From JAJPKK01 sp963781195 (GTDB lineage: Bacteria > Pseudomonadota > Alphaproteobacteria > Rhizobiales > Xanthobacteraceae), in assembly GCA_963781195.1 (NCBI GenBank), contig CAWAEZ010000011.1, positions 744,001 through 808,000 of the forward strand: DNA of 64,000 bases, given 5' to 3'. Under the pieces are notes generated by a model. It was given only the letters and a program-made list of their open reading frames with translations. It ran no database searches and had not been told where the DNA came from. Position 1 is the first letter of the stretch. The number at the start of each line of letters is the position of its first letter. Of this stretch, positions 43,019 through 52,122 are shown one piece after another. Made by a program: the position numbers and the translations under genes.

Positions 43019-45334
43019 TCAATGCTGCTCCAACGCCGCTATGGCATGCAAGATCAATTCCGGGGTCGCCGGGGCATCGAGCGCGACGGGCCGGCCGGGC
43101 GCGAGGCTGTGGATGGCGTCGGCGACTGCGGCGAAGACCGAGATCGCCAGCATGAGCGGCGGCTCGCCGACCGCCTTCGAGCGGTAGATCGTCTGTTCGC
43201 GGTTGGCGCCGTCGAACAGCGCGACGCGGAAGTCGGCCGGGACGTCCGACGCGCATGGGATCTTGTAGGTCGACGGCGCGTGGGTCAGGAGCCGTCCCTT
43301 GGCGTCGAACACCAGTTCTTCGGTGGTGAGCCATCCCATGCCCTGGACGAAGCCGCCTTCGATCTGGCCGATATCGATCGAGGGATTGAGCGAGCGGCCG
43401 ACGTCATGGAGGATATCGACCCGCTCGACCTTCATTTCACCGGTCAGGGTGTCGACGATGACCTCGGCGCAGGCGGCCCCGTAAGAGAAATAATAGAACG
43501 GCCGGCCGGTTGCCCGCTTGGCGTCCCAGTGGATGTCGGGGGTCCGGTAGAACCCGGTCGACGACAGCGAGACGCGCCCGAGATACGCCTGCTTGACGAG
43601 ATCGGGGAACGCGATCGTACGGTTTCCGATCAGTACCTGGTTGTCCAGGAACTTGATGCGGTCGGCGGGGACATCGAAGGTCGCGGCGGCGAAGTCGACG
43701 AGCCGCGCCTTGATCGCCGCCGCCGCCGCCCGCGCCGCCATGCCGTTGAGGTCGGTCCCCGAGGAGGCCGCAGTGGCCGACGTGTTGGGCACCTTGGCGG
43801 TGGTCGTCGGGGTGATCCGGACCTTGTCGAGGTCGATGCCGAACTCCTCGGCCACCACCTGGGCGACCTTGACGAACAGCCCCTGCCCCATCTCGGTCCC
43901 GCCGTGATTGAGGTGCACCGAGCCGTCCTGATAGACGTGCACCAGCGCGCCCGCCTGGTTGAGGAACGTCGTGGTGAAGGAGATGCCGAACTTGATCGGA
44001 GTCAGGGCGAGACCGCGCTTCAGGAACGGACTGCCGGCGTTGAACTGCGCGATCGCCTGGCGCCGCGCCCGGTAATCCGACGTTCTCTCCAAAGCTTCGA
44101 TCAGCTCCGGCATGATGTTGTCGGTGACCTGCATGCCATACGGCGTCATGTCCCGGCCGGGGCCGTAGAAGTTGGCCTTGCGCAAGTCGAGGGGATCGAC
44201 GCCGAGCGACCACGCGATCTCGTCGAGGACGCGTTCGATGGCCAGCATGCCCTGCGGTCCGCCGAACCCGCGGAACGCGGTGTTGGAGACCGTATTGGTC
44301 TTCATCCGCCTGGTGACGATACGGGCGGCGGGCAGATAATAGGCATTGTCGGCGTGGAACATGGCGCGGTCGTTGATCGCGCCGGACAAGTCGGCCGAAT
44401 AGCCGCAGCGCGAGGCGAGCGTGATGTCCACCGCGGCGAGCCGGCCGTCGGCGCCGAAGCCCGCGTCATAGTCGACCCGGAAGTCGTGCCGCTTCCCGGT
44501 GAGACTCATGTCGTCGTCGCGGTCGAGGCGGAACTTGCACGGCCGGCCGGTGCGGCGGGCGGCCAGCGCCGCGATCGCCGCCCATTGCGCGGCCTGGCTT
44601 TCCTTGCCGCCGAAAGCGCCACCCATGCGGCGGACCTCGACGGTGACCGCCGCATTGGGCAGCCCCAGCACGTGGGCGACGATGTGCTGGAGCTCGCTCG
44701 GGTGCTGGGTCGAGGCATGCACCGTCATCTCGTCTTCGCCCGGGATCGCGAGCGCGACCTGGCCTTCGAGATAGAAGTGCTCCTGGCCGCCCATGCGGAA
44801 CGTGCCGGCGACGCGGTGCGGGCTCGCCGCGAGCGCCGCGGCGCTGTCCCCCTTGGCAAAGGTGTAGTCGGGAAGGATGTGGGCGTCTGCGCCCAACGCA
44901 TCGTCGACGGTGACCAGCGGCGGCTCGGCGGCGACCTCGATCTTGCCGAGCCGGGCCGCGCGACGGGCGAGATCGCGGGTTTCGGCGACCACCGCGAACA
45001 CCACTTGACCGTAAAACTCGACGGCGTCGGCCGCGAACATGGGATCGTCGCCCATGACGGGGCTGACATCGTTCCGGCCGGGGATATCGGCCGCGGTCAG
45101 CACCGCGACCACGCCCGGCGCGCACCGCACCGCATCGAGATCGACCCGTACGATCCGTCCCCGCGCCACGGCGGCGCCTCCGGGGGCAAGGTGCAGGGTG
45201 CCTTCGGGCTCGCGTACGTCGTCGATATAGACGGCGGTGCCGCAGACATGGCGGACCGCGGAATCATGTGGCGTGGAGACGCCGACAACTCGCAACGACG
45301 GGTCGCGCGAGGGGGAATCACGAAGCGGCTGCAT
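43019..45334 (-). CDS. xdhB: Xanthine dehydrogenase, molybdopterin-binding subunit
   Basis: A 771-residue large subunit of bacterial xanthine dehydrogenase, which oxidises hypoxanthine and xanthine to urate. The Moco-binding segments are GGAFGGKE, AFRGFGGPQGMLAIE and GTEMGQGLFVKV; the catalytic glutamate is in KAVGEPPLML near the C-terminus. The fold starts at SAVRHVCGTAVYIDDV. ATG 45334 is preferred over ATG 45340 because GGGAGA touches the latter and is well spaced from the former. It overlaps the XdhA gene by 17 bases. Confidence 0.92.
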   Translation of the reverse strand: MQPLRDSPSRDPSLRVVGVSTPHDSAVRHVCGTAVYIDDVREPEGTLHLAPGGAAVARGRIVRVDLDAVRCAPGVVAVLTAADIPGRNDVSPVMGDDPMFAADAVEFYGQVVFAVVAETRDLARRAARLGKIEVAAEPPLVTVDDALGADAHILPDYTFAKGDSAAALAASPHRVAGTFRMGGQEHFYLEGQVALAIPGEDEMTVHASTQHPSELQHIVAHVLGLPNAAVTVEVRRMGGAFGGKESQAAQWAAIAALAARRTGRPCKFRLDRDDDMSLTGKRHDFRVDYDAGFGADGRLAAVDITLASRCGYSADLSGAINDRAMFHADNAYYLPAARIVTRRMKTNTVSNTAFRGFGGPQGMLAIERVLDEIAWSLGVDPLDLRKANFYGPGRDMTPYGMQVTDNIMPELIEALERTSDYRARRQAIAQFNAGSPFLKRGLALTPIKFGISFTTTFLNQAGALVHVYQDGSVHLNHGGTEMGQGLFVKVAQVVAEEFGIDLDKVRITPTTTAKVPNTSATAASSGTDLNGMAARAAAAAIKARLVDFAAATFDVPADRIKFLDNQVLIGNRTIAFPDLVKQAYLGRVSLSSTGFYRTPDIHWDAKRATGRPFYYFSYGAACAEVIVDTLTGEMKVERVDILHDVGRSLNPSIDIGQIEGGFVQGMGWLTTEELVFDAKGRLLTHAPSTYKIPCASDVPADFRVALFDGANREQTIYRSKAVGEPPLMLAISVFAAVADAIHSLAPGRPVALDAPATPELILHAIAALEQH

Positions 45335-46847
45335 GAGCATTCTCCCGCCGTCCCACCACCCGGGTCGTCGCCGTGGCGGCGCCGCCGATTTCGATCAGCG
45401 CTTTGCGCAGCAGCGCCTTCGCGACCCGCAGCCGGTACGACGCACTGGCGCGCTGGTCGGTGATCGGGGCGAAGTCCGCGGCGAGCCCTTCGCAGGCCGC
45501 CGCCGCAGTGGCGGGATCGGCAAGGCGCGCCCCGGCGAGCGCGCTCTCGGCGGCCCGGGCCCGCTTGGGCGTCGCCGCCATGCCGCCGAAGGCAATCCGC
45601 GCCGACACGATCCGGCGATCTTCGATCCGGGAACCGTCGAGTTGCAGCCAGAACGCGCCCATGACCGCGGATATGTCCTGGTCGAAGCGCTTGGAGATCT
45701 TGTAGCAGCGGAACGCTTCGCCGGCGGCGAGCCGGGGCACCCGTACGGCGCGGACAAATTCGCCCGCCTCGCGCTGCTGCCGGCCATAGCCGATGAAGAA
45801 GTCCGCCAGCGGCAACTCGCGGATTGCGCTGCCGCGCTGCAGCACCAGCGTCGCGCCGAGCGCAATCAGCGCCGGCGGGGTGTCGCCGATCGGCGAGCCA
45901 TTGGCGATATTGCCGCCGATGGTGCCCATATTGCGCACCTGCTTGCTGGCGAACCGGCGCAGCAGCTCTCCGAGATCGGGGTCGATCGCCGCGAGATGGG
46001 GCGCGGCCGCGGCATGGGTCGCGGTGGCGCCGAAAGTGACTCCGTCCGCGGCCGGAGCGATGGCATCGAGACCTTTGACGCGGCCGAGCCAAATGATCTT
46101 GCGCAGATCCCGCATCTGCTTGGTCACCCACAGCCCCACGTCGGTCGCGCCGGCCACCAGAACGGCGTCGGGATGCTCCAGGTAGAGCGTGGCCAGCGCC
46201 TCGATGCTGGCGGGAGCGGCAAAGAAGCGCTCCGGGGTGCCGGAAAAAAGGTCGACCTCATCGTCCAGGGCCGCGAGAGCGCGGGCCATGTCGGCTTCCT
46301 GGTCGGTGAAGCGGTCGCGGGCCGCCGCGTTGCAGGAGGCCAGCGCCGCTTCGACGATGGGGCGGTATCCGGTGCAACGGCACAGGTTGCCGGCAATCCA
46401 ATCATTCACGGTATCGCGGGTCAGGGTGGCGGATTCGGACGCATGAAACAGCGCGAACAGCGTCATCACGAAGCCGGGCGTACAGAAGCCGCATTGGGAG
46501 CCGTGCAGTTCCGCCATGGCCCGCTGGACGGGATGAAGCCCACCCTGGCCGCCGGCCGAATGGGAGGCCGGGCCATCCGCCGCGAGATCATCCACGGTGA
46601 TGACCTCGCTGCCGTGCGCCTGTCCCGCAAGAACGATGCAGGCGTTGACGGGGGTATAGACGAGGCGCTCACCCGCATGCCGCCTCAGCACGACGGTGCA
46701 GGCCCCGCAGTCGCCCTCGGCGCAGCCCTCCTTGGTGCCCATGGCGCGCTCATCCAGCCGCAGATAGTCGAGCAGGGTCAGCGTCGGCGCCACATTCTCC
46801 AGGCGGACGATCTTTCCCCGACGCAAAAACTCGATGTGACGACGCAT
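45318..46847 (-). CDS. xdhA: Xanthine dehydrogenase, FeS/FAD subunit
   Basis: A 509-residue small subunit. The N-terminal ferredoxin domain binds one [2Fe-2S] cluster through KEGCAEGDCGAC (C42, C47, C50) and C70, and the next helical domain binds the second through SQCGFCTPGF and NLCRCTGYRP. The FAD-binding domain includes VAGATDVGLWVTK and MGTIGGNIANGSPIGDTPP. It passes electrons from the molybdenum site to NAD. The start ATG 46847 begins the ferredoxin domain directly; the frame is open further upstream, but without a fitting ribosome site. It is the first gene of the operon that runs down to 37205. Confidence 0.92.
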   Translation of the reverse strand: MRRHIEFLRRGKIVRLENVAPTLTLLDYLRLDERAMGTKEGCAEGDCGACTVVLRRHAGERLVYTPVNACIVLAGQAHGSEVITVDDLAADGPASHSAGGQGGLHPVQRAMAELHGSQCGFCTPGFVMTLFALFHASESATLTRDTVNDWIAGNLCRCTGYRPIVEAALASCNAAARDRFTDQEADMARALAALDDEVDLFSGTPERFFAAPASIEALATLYLEHPDAVLVAGATDVGLWVTKQMRDLRKIIWLGRVKGLDAIAPAADGVTFGATATHAAAAPHLAAIDPDLGELLRRFASKQVRNMGTIGGNIANGSPIGDTPPALIALGATLVLQRGSAIRELPLADFFIGYGRQQREAGEFVRAVRVPRLAAGEAFRCYKISKRFDQDISAVMGAFWLQLDGSRIEDRRIVSARIAFGGMAATPKRARAAESALAGARLADPATAAAACEGLAADFAPITDQRASASYRLRVAKALLRKALIEIGGAATATTRVVGRRENAHAAAS

Positions 46848-47339
46848 AATGGGCGGGTTCCTCCGATCGATCGAGACGCAATGTCCGCCAAATCGGCGCC
46901 CGGCGGAAGTACGTATATGGAACCGTAAAGCGGGACCGAGTTCGGGCCCGCGGACCATTTAGCGCCGTTGCGGACCCGAGTTTTGCCCCGTGTGACCCGT
47001 TCCGGCCCCCAAAAACGTTGCTTTTTTGTCACAAAAAGGCGGAAACTGTCACAGAGGTAGACCGCGCTGGATGCTGCGTTGAACCTTTCCGTGCAGATGG
47101 GAGACGGTTTTGCCGGGTCCTGTAAATGACGATAAAAATATATTGATTACAATGGCTTATCGTCGAAAAACAGACATCGGTCGGGATCGTTGAGAGCCGT
47201 TCGGGACGCGCCAGAACGCCTTTCTTGAGCAAAGAGTTGTCAAGGCGTGCAGAATTTTGAGGCTTCTCTCTGCGGCGTTCCGATTTATCTTGGCGGTGGG
47301 TGAGATTTCGTTGCTCATGCAGGCCCTGGGGGGACCTCA
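46848..47339. other. Divergent promoter region of xdhA and the Tsx-like channel
   Basis: 492 bases, clearly richer in A and T than the surroundings, mostly around 47010-47280 (for example ATAAAAATATATTGATTAC). It must hold the promoters of the xanthine dehydrogenase operon (minus) and of the outer-membrane channel (plus). Unlike other nitrogen-scavenging genes here, I find no TGGCAY-N5-TTGC motif in it, so control may be by a purine-sensing regulator instead. No operator could be recognised. Confidence 0.6.
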
Positions 47340-48437
47340 ATGTCGATCAAAACTTACGCTTTCTATCTCAGATCCGCAGCGCTCATCGCAGGGCTTGCGG
47401 TGTCCGGCTCGGCCGCCTTCGCAGCGGACATGCCCATCAAAGCGGCGCCGGTAGCGGCGATGCCCTTCTTCATCGTGAACGACAACTCCGTCAGCTTCAC
47501 GTATTTCCCGGGCTCGACCGATCCGGGCGTCTGGGGCGCGAGCTACAACCCGCGCTATCAGTTCGATATGACCCACTTCGACGTCAATCGTTGGGGCACG
47601 AACTTCATCGATTTCAACTATCAGCAATACGGCAACAAGGACCCGATCCAGACGATGTACGGCTCGCAGGGTTCGGCCGAAGCCGACGCCCTCGTCCGTA
47701 ACACCCTGAGCGGCAACGCTTTCCTGGGTAAGGGCTTCTTCAGCAACTTCATCACGAAGGACATCTCGCTGGCTTACGGCGGTCTGTTCGTGGTGGTGGA
47801 CAACTTCCTCGCGCCGCACACCCACCAGTACGACATCGGCGCGACCTTCTCGCTGAACCTGCCGGGCACGGTCAACCTCTCCGTCTATGCCCAGAAGGAA
47901 ACCCACAACAACACCTACAACGCCATCTGCCCGAACACCTTCGGACCGTTCTTCGGCCAGCCCAGCCCGAATGGTGCCAATGGCGGCGCCTGCTCGTTCA
48001 CCGGCAACCAAGAGTTCAAATGGGTGCCGCACCTCGAACTCGCGATCATCGAGCCGCTGACCTTCATCCCGTGGGTGCCGCTGACCTTCAACAGCTTTAC
48101 TGCGGTCAACATGCCGAAGGGCACGGGCTACTCGCAGGCTCAGCTCACCGGGCTTCAGGCAAACGGCGGGTGTGTCGTCACCACCGGCGGCAACAACCCC
48201 AACAACCCGTGCAGCGCCGAGTCGAAGACGGAAGTGTTCTCGGAAAACCGCATCGTGCTCGATGTCGGCAAGCTGTACTGGAACAAGGCCGGCCTGTGGG
48301 AGACCTACGTCGGTTACCGCTACTGGTACAACAAGTTCGGCACCGATCATAACGCGGCCATCTTCAGCGTCCTGTCGCCGAACACCTCGATCGAAAGCAC
48401 TGCTTTCGTCGGAACGACCTACCACTTCACGAACTGA
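47340..48437 (+). CDS. Outer-membrane channel, Tsx-like
   Basis: A 365-residue secreted protein (signal AALIAGLAVSGSAAFAAD) rich in alternating aromatic residues and Gly/Asn, typical of an outer-membrane beta-barrel, and ending in a terminal strand STAFVGTTYHFTN. Segments such as WETYVGYRYWYNKFG and ISLAYGGLFVVVDNF recall the nucleoside-specific channel family Tsx. Divergence from the xanthine dehydrogenase and nucleoside transporter operon fits a role in letting nucleosides or bases across the outer membrane. The Tsx assignment is moderate; the barrel assignment is strong. A clear terminator follows. Confidence 0.7.
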   Translation: MSIKTYAFYLRSAALIAGLAVSGSAAFAADMPIKAAPVAAMPFFIVNDNSVSFTYFPGSTDPGVWGASYNPRYQFDMTHFDVNRWGTNFIDFNYQQYGNKDPIQTMYGSQGSAEADALVRNTLSGNAFLGKGFFSNFITKDISLAYGGLFVVVDNFLAPHTHQYDIGATFSLNLPGTVNLSVYAQKETHNNTYNAICPNTFGPFFGQPSPNGANGGACSFTGNQEFKWVPHLELAIIEPLTFIPWVPLTFNSFTAVNMPKGTGYSQAQLTGLQANGGCVVTTGGNNPNNPCSAESKTEVFSENRIVLDVGKLYWNKAGLWETYVGYRYWYNKFGTDHNAAIFSVLSPNTSIESTAFVGTTYHFTN

Positions 48438-48461
48438 TCGTGGATCAGCCGACCTGATGGA

Positions 48462-48496
48462 CATGCCCGGCCTCCGCGCCGGGCATGTTCGTTTTT
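48462..48496 (+). terminator. Rho-independent terminator after the outer-membrane channel gene
   Basis: CATGCCCGGC (48462-48471) pairs with GCCGGGCATG (48478-48487) across a 6-base loop, followed by TTCGTTTTT. This is the cleanest intrinsic terminator in the window. Confidence 0.85.
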
Positions 48497-48623
48497 GCCG
48501 GCTGATATGACGCGAGCGCCGCCGCTTTTGCCTGCGCTCGAATGTTGTTACGTTCGCCGGCGGAACTCGACCCGAACGAATCCGAGCCGGGTCTCGATCT
48601 GCCCTGCCCGAAGGAGTGTTCCG

Positions 48624-48833
48624 ATGAAGACGTGTATCCTGGGTGTGACGCTTGCCATCAGCGTCCTGTTCACCGTTCCGGCGAGCGCGGCCGGCGGCGG
48701 CGGCTGGCCGCCCATGGTCGGGCCTTCGCAGCCCTATCCGACCTACTGCCAATACTGCGGCCTGTGGCAGCCCGCGCCTCCGGCTGTCGTGCGGTATCGC
48801 AAGCCACCGCGCCGCCACACTTCCGCCAACTGA
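48624..48833 (+). CDS. Small exported protein, unknown
   Basis: A 69-residue protein with a Sec signal (CILGVTLAISVLFTVPASA) and a short mature part that is rich in Gly, Pro and Tyr, with a YCQYCGLW motif holding a CxxC pair and a basic C-terminus. No family is recognised. AAGGAG lies eight bases before ATG 48624. Confidence 0.6.
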   Translation: MKTCILGVTLAISVLFTVPASAAGGGGWPPMVGPSQPYPTYCQYCGLWQPAPPAVVRYRKPPRRHTSAN

Positions 48834-48893
48834 ACGCGCGCAAAGTTACTTTCGTCCGCGGCCTGGATTTCGGACGGGAGGCTGGGGAATCAA

Positions 48894-49175
48894 ATGGGGA
48901 CGGGTGGGATGCGAACGGGCTCACTATGGGTGGTGGCGATCGGTCTGGCCGTGCTGGTGACGGGTTGCAATTCGGTCTCCAATCTCCTCTCCTCCCAGCA
49001 ATCCATGGCGCCGCAGCTCACGCCCGAAGACGAGGCGCGGGAAGACCAGAAGTGCCAGACGGACGGCTATCAAGCGAACACGCCGGCCTACCAATACTGC
49101 CGCGGCGAACTCGCCAAACAGCGGACCTACGCCCAGCAGGTTCAGCCCGTACCGGCGCAGACCGCCCACCGGTAG
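48894..49175 (+). CDS. Small lipoprotein, unknown
   Basis: A 93-residue predicted lipoprotein: a hydrophobic signal (LWVVAIGLAVLVTGC) with lipobox LVTGC, then a polar mature part containing QKCQTDGYQANTPAYQYCRGELAKQR with two cysteines that could pair. This resembles small Hyphomicrobiales lipoproteins of unknown role. ATG 48909 is an alternative start that also gives a full signal peptide. Confidence 0.65.
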   Translation: MGTGGMRTGSLWVVAIGLAVLVTGCNSVSNLLSSQQSMAPQLTPEDEAREDQKCQTDGYQANTPAYQYCRGELAKQRTYAQQVQPVPAQTAHR

Positions 49176-49279
49176 AATCGCCGACCGTTTCCAGAGTCGA
49201 TGCGGTTGGGCTGCGGAAACCTTCGCAGCGCTCGATCCCTGCGTGATCGCCGCCGTTTCCGCGGCGCAGGTTTCGATCG

Positions 49280-49750
49280 TCAGTATTTGATCTTGTCCGG
49301 CTTGGCCGCCCACTCCGCAAACGGAACGTGGGATTGCGGCGTCTGCAAACGCAGGCCCGGGATGCTGCGCGCCTCCGGCGCGAGCGGGACTTCCTTGTAG
49401 ATGAACTCGTCGTCGAAGCCGATCTCGGCGGCCTCGAACCGGGTGTTGGCGAAGTAGAGCGTGCGAAAGCGCGCCCAGTAGATGGCGCCGAGGCACATCG
49501 GGCAGGGCTCGCAGCTCGCATAGATATCGCAATCGGACAGATTGAAGGTGTTGAGGGCCGCGCAGGCGCGGCGGATCGCCACCACCTCGGCGTGGGCGGT
49601 CGGGTCGTTGGTCGAGGTGACCTCGTTCCAGCCCTCGGCCACGATCTCGCCGTCGCGCACGATCACGGCACCGAACGGGCCGCCCTTGTTGCCCCGCATG
49701 CGCTCGAGCGCGATGTCGAGGGCACGCTGCATGAATTTCTCGTCGCTCAT
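49280..49750 (-). CDS. guaD: Guanine deaminase-type nucleoside deaminase
   Basis: A 156-residue zinc deaminase of the CMP/dCMP deaminase fold. Zinc ligands are H53 with catalytic E55 (TAHAEV) and C83, C86 (EPCPMC). Features after the core, DDEFIYKEV and a C-terminus ending AKPDKIKY, match the Bacillus-type guanine deaminase GuaD more than tRNA adenosine deaminase. GuaD converts guanine to xanthine and ammonia, which would feed the xanthine dehydrogenase encoded nearby. It is last in line after the transporter ATPase gene, 142 bases downstream, and may belong to that operon. Confidence 0.82.
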   Translation of the reverse strand: MSDEKFMQRALDIALERMRGNKGGPFGAVIVRDGEIVAEGWNEVTSTNDPTAHAEVVAIRRACAALNTFNLSDCDIYASCEPCPMCLGAIYWARFRTLYFANTRFEAAEIGFDDEFIYKEVPLAPEARSIPGLRLQTPQSHVPFAEWAAKPDKIKY

Positions 49751-49892
49751 TTTGCTTGGCTCATGGGTCGGAAGCTCAGAGTCGGAGGTTCAGGGTCGTA
49801 AGCTCAGCGATTGGTGCCCGACGATCGGGAGCCGCGCCCCATCGGTATGCCGTCGCCAGAATATCATTGCGCGGACGGAAAATCGAAGACGC

Positions 49893-51446
49893 TCAATGCC
49901 CCGCCATATGTTTGCCGATGGTGGCGCGGTCGGTCTCGGCGATCGGCGATACGTAGTTGATCGTCCCCTCCGACATCACCGCCACGCGATCGGCGAGCTC
50001 GAGGATTTCGTCGAGATCCTCCGACACCAGCAGCACCGCCGCGCCGCGGTTGCGCTGCTCCATGATCTGCGAGCGGATTTCCACCACCGAGGCGAAGTCG
50101 AGCCCGAAGCAGGGATTGGCGACGATGAGCACGTCGACCTCGCCCGACAATTCGCGCGCCAGCACCGCGCGCTGTACGTTGCCGCCGGAGAGGTCGCCGA
50201 TCGGCGCCTCCGGCGACGTCGTCTTGACGCGGTAGCGGGCGATCAGCTCGCGGGCCTTCGCCCGCATCGGGCCGGGGGAGAGCCACCACCCGAGCTTCGC
50301 ATAAGGCGGCCGGTCGAAGGTGCGGAACGCCATGTTCTCGGTAATGGTCATGCGCGGCACGGTGGCGTTCTTGAGCGGCTCTTCCGGAAGCCCGAACACC
50401 TTGAGGCGGTAGAACCGCTCGCGCGTGGGCTCGAACGGCTCGTTCTTGATGAGGATGCGGCCGTCGGTCAGCGGGAGCTGGCCCGACAGCACCTCGACGA
50501 GCTGAGACTGGCCGTTGCCGGAAACGCCGGCGATGCCGACGATCTCGCCGCCGTGGACCTTGAGATTGACCTTCTCCAGCGCCGGCAGCCCGTCATCGTC
50601 GTCCGCGAACAGGGCGGCGAGTTCGAGCACGGTCTCGCCGGGCGGACGATCGGCGCGGACGGCGCGCTCGCGGATCTGGGTGTCGCCGATCATCATCCGC
50701 GCCATGTCGTCGGTGGTCAGCTCCGAGACCTTGCCGCCGCCGACCCTCTTGCCACGGCGCAGCACCGTCACGCTGTCGCAGAAGGCGCGGACCTCGCGGA
50801 ACTTGTGCGAGATCATGATGACCGTGATCTCCTTGCGCTCGGCCATGCCGCGCAGGAGGCCGAGCACCTCGTCCGCCTCGCCCGGCGTGAGCACCGAGGT
50901 CGGCTCGTCGAGGATGAGCACGCGCTGGTCGAGATAAAGCAGCTTGAGGATTTCGAGCTTCTGCTTCTCGCCGGCGGCGAGCGTTGCGACCGGCACGTCG
51001 AGCGGCACCCGGAACGGCATGCGTTGGAGAAACTCCTCCAGGTTTCGCATCTCCTTCTTCCAGTCGATGACAGCCGGCGCATCGGCCCGGCTGATGACGA
51101 GGTTTTCCGCCCCCGTCAGCGACGGCACCAGCGTGAAGTGCTGATAGACCATCCCGATCCCCAGCGCGCGGGCGTCGCGCGGGTTGCGGATCGTGACCTC
51201 CTTGCCGTCGAGAAAGATGGAGCCGCGATCGGGCGAGTAGAACCCCATAATGCATTTGACGAGCGTCGACTTGCCGGCGCCGTTCTCGCCCAGGAGGGCA
51301 TGGACCTCGCCGGCCTCGACCTTGAGCGACACGTCGCCGAGCGCCACCAGCGGCCCGAATATCTTGGTCATGCCGACGGTTTCGAGCGAGACGGCGCGCG
51401 CCGTGGCGGGCGGGGGCGATGCGGTCAGGATCTCGGCGACGCTCAC
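49893..51446 (-). CDS. BMP-type ABC transporter ATPase (two-domain)
   Basis: A 517-residue tandem ATPase paralogous to the one at 40446. The first domain has Walker A GENGAGKST, FQHFTLVPSL Q-loop region, and Walker B VLILDEPTSVLTPGE; the second has the degenerate Walker A GVSGNGQSQ, signature LSGGNVQRAVLARELS and a Walker B lacking the usual Glu (LIVANPCFGLD). Start is GTG 51446, overlapping the cysteine hydrolase stop in a GTGA junction. It serves the two permeases at 53205-55257, although two enzyme genes separate them. Confidence 0.9.
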   Translation of the reverse strand: MSVAEILTASPPPATARAVSLETVGMTKIFGPLVALGDVSLKVEAGEVHALLGENGAGKSTLVKCIMGFYSPDRGSIFLDGKEVTIRNPRDARALGIGMVYQHFTLVPSLTGAENLVISRADAPAVIDWKKEMRNLEEFLQRMPFRVPLDVPVATLAAGEKQKLEILKLLYLDQRVLILDEPTSVLTPGEADEVLGLLRGMAERKEITVIMISHKFREVRAFCDSVTVLRRGKRVGGGKVSELTTDDMARMMIGDTQIRERAVRADRPPGETVLELAALFADDDDGLPALEKVNLKVHGGEIVGIAGVSGNGQSQLVEVLSGQLPLTDGRILIKNEPFEPTRERFYRLKVFGLPEEPLKNATVPRMTITENMAFRTFDRPPYAKLGWWLSPGPMRAKARELIARYRVKTTSPEAPIGDLSGGNVQRAVLARELSGEVDVLIVANPCFGLDFASVVEIRSQIMEQRNRGAAVLLVSEDLDEILELADRVAVMSEGTINYVSPIAETDRATIGKHMAGH

Positions 51447-52120
51447 GGCAAATGCTCCAGGAATGACTTGGAATCGGACACCGCACCGAACACGCCGCCC
51501 TGCATCTTGACCATGTTGACGGCAGCGCGGTGGTTGTCCGGATCGGTGGCGGCGCAGCAGTCCTCCAGCAGCAGGCATTCGAAGCCGCGATCATTGGCCT
51601 CGCGCATGGTGGTGTGGACGCAGACGTCGGTGGTGATCCCGGACAGCACGATGTTGCGGATGCCGCTGGTTCGCAGCATCAGTTCGAGATCGGTGGCGCA
51701 GAACGAGCCTTTTCCGGGCTTGTCGATGATCGGCTCGCCCGGCTTCGGCGCCAGTTCGGGAATGATCTCCCAGCCCGGTTCGCCGCGCACCAGGATGCGG
51801 CCGCACGGGCCGGGATCGCCGATGCCGGCGCCCATCTGGCGCGACCGCCACCGCTTGTTGGCCGGCAGGTCGCTCAGGTCCGGGCGATGGCCCTCGCGGG
51901 TATGGATGACGTGGTAGCCCTTCTCGCGCAGCGCCGCGAGGACCCGGCGGATCGGCTCGATCGGCGCCTGCGTCAGCGACAGGTCGTAGCCCATGGAATC
52001 GACATACCCGCCCTTGCCGCAGAAATCGGTCTGCATGTCGATGATGATGAACGCTGTGTTCTGCGGCGTCACGTCGCCGTCGAACGGCCACGCATAGGGG
52101 GTGGACGGGATTGTGGTCAT
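51443..52120 (-). CDS. Isochorismatase-family cysteine hydrolase
   Basis: A 225-residue cysteine hydrolase with triad D28 (IIIDMQTDF), K137 (KPGKGSF) and C167 (ITTDVCVHTTMREANDRGF). It shares HTREGHRPDLSD and GRILVRGEPG with the paralog at 27615. Relatives hydrolyse biuret, ureidoacrylate or similar carbamoyl compounds. It begins two bases after the formamidase stop and overlaps the ATPase gene, so both amide-cleaving enzymes are locked inside a transporter operon. The imported ligand and this enzyme's substrate are therefore probably linked, for instance a small ureide or amide. Confidence 0.88.
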   Translation of the reverse strand: MTTIPSTPYAWPFDGDVTPQNTAFIIIDMQTDFCGKGGYVDSMGYDLSLTQAPIEPIRRVLAALREKGYHVIHTREGHRPDLSDLPANKRWRSRQMGAGIGDPGPCGRILVRGEPGWEIIPELAPKPGEPIIDKPGKGSFCATDLELMLRTSGIRNIVLSGITTDVCVHTTMREANDRGFECLLLEDCCAATDPDNHRAAVNMVKMQGGVFGAVSDSKSFLEHLP

Positions 52121-52122
52121 GG

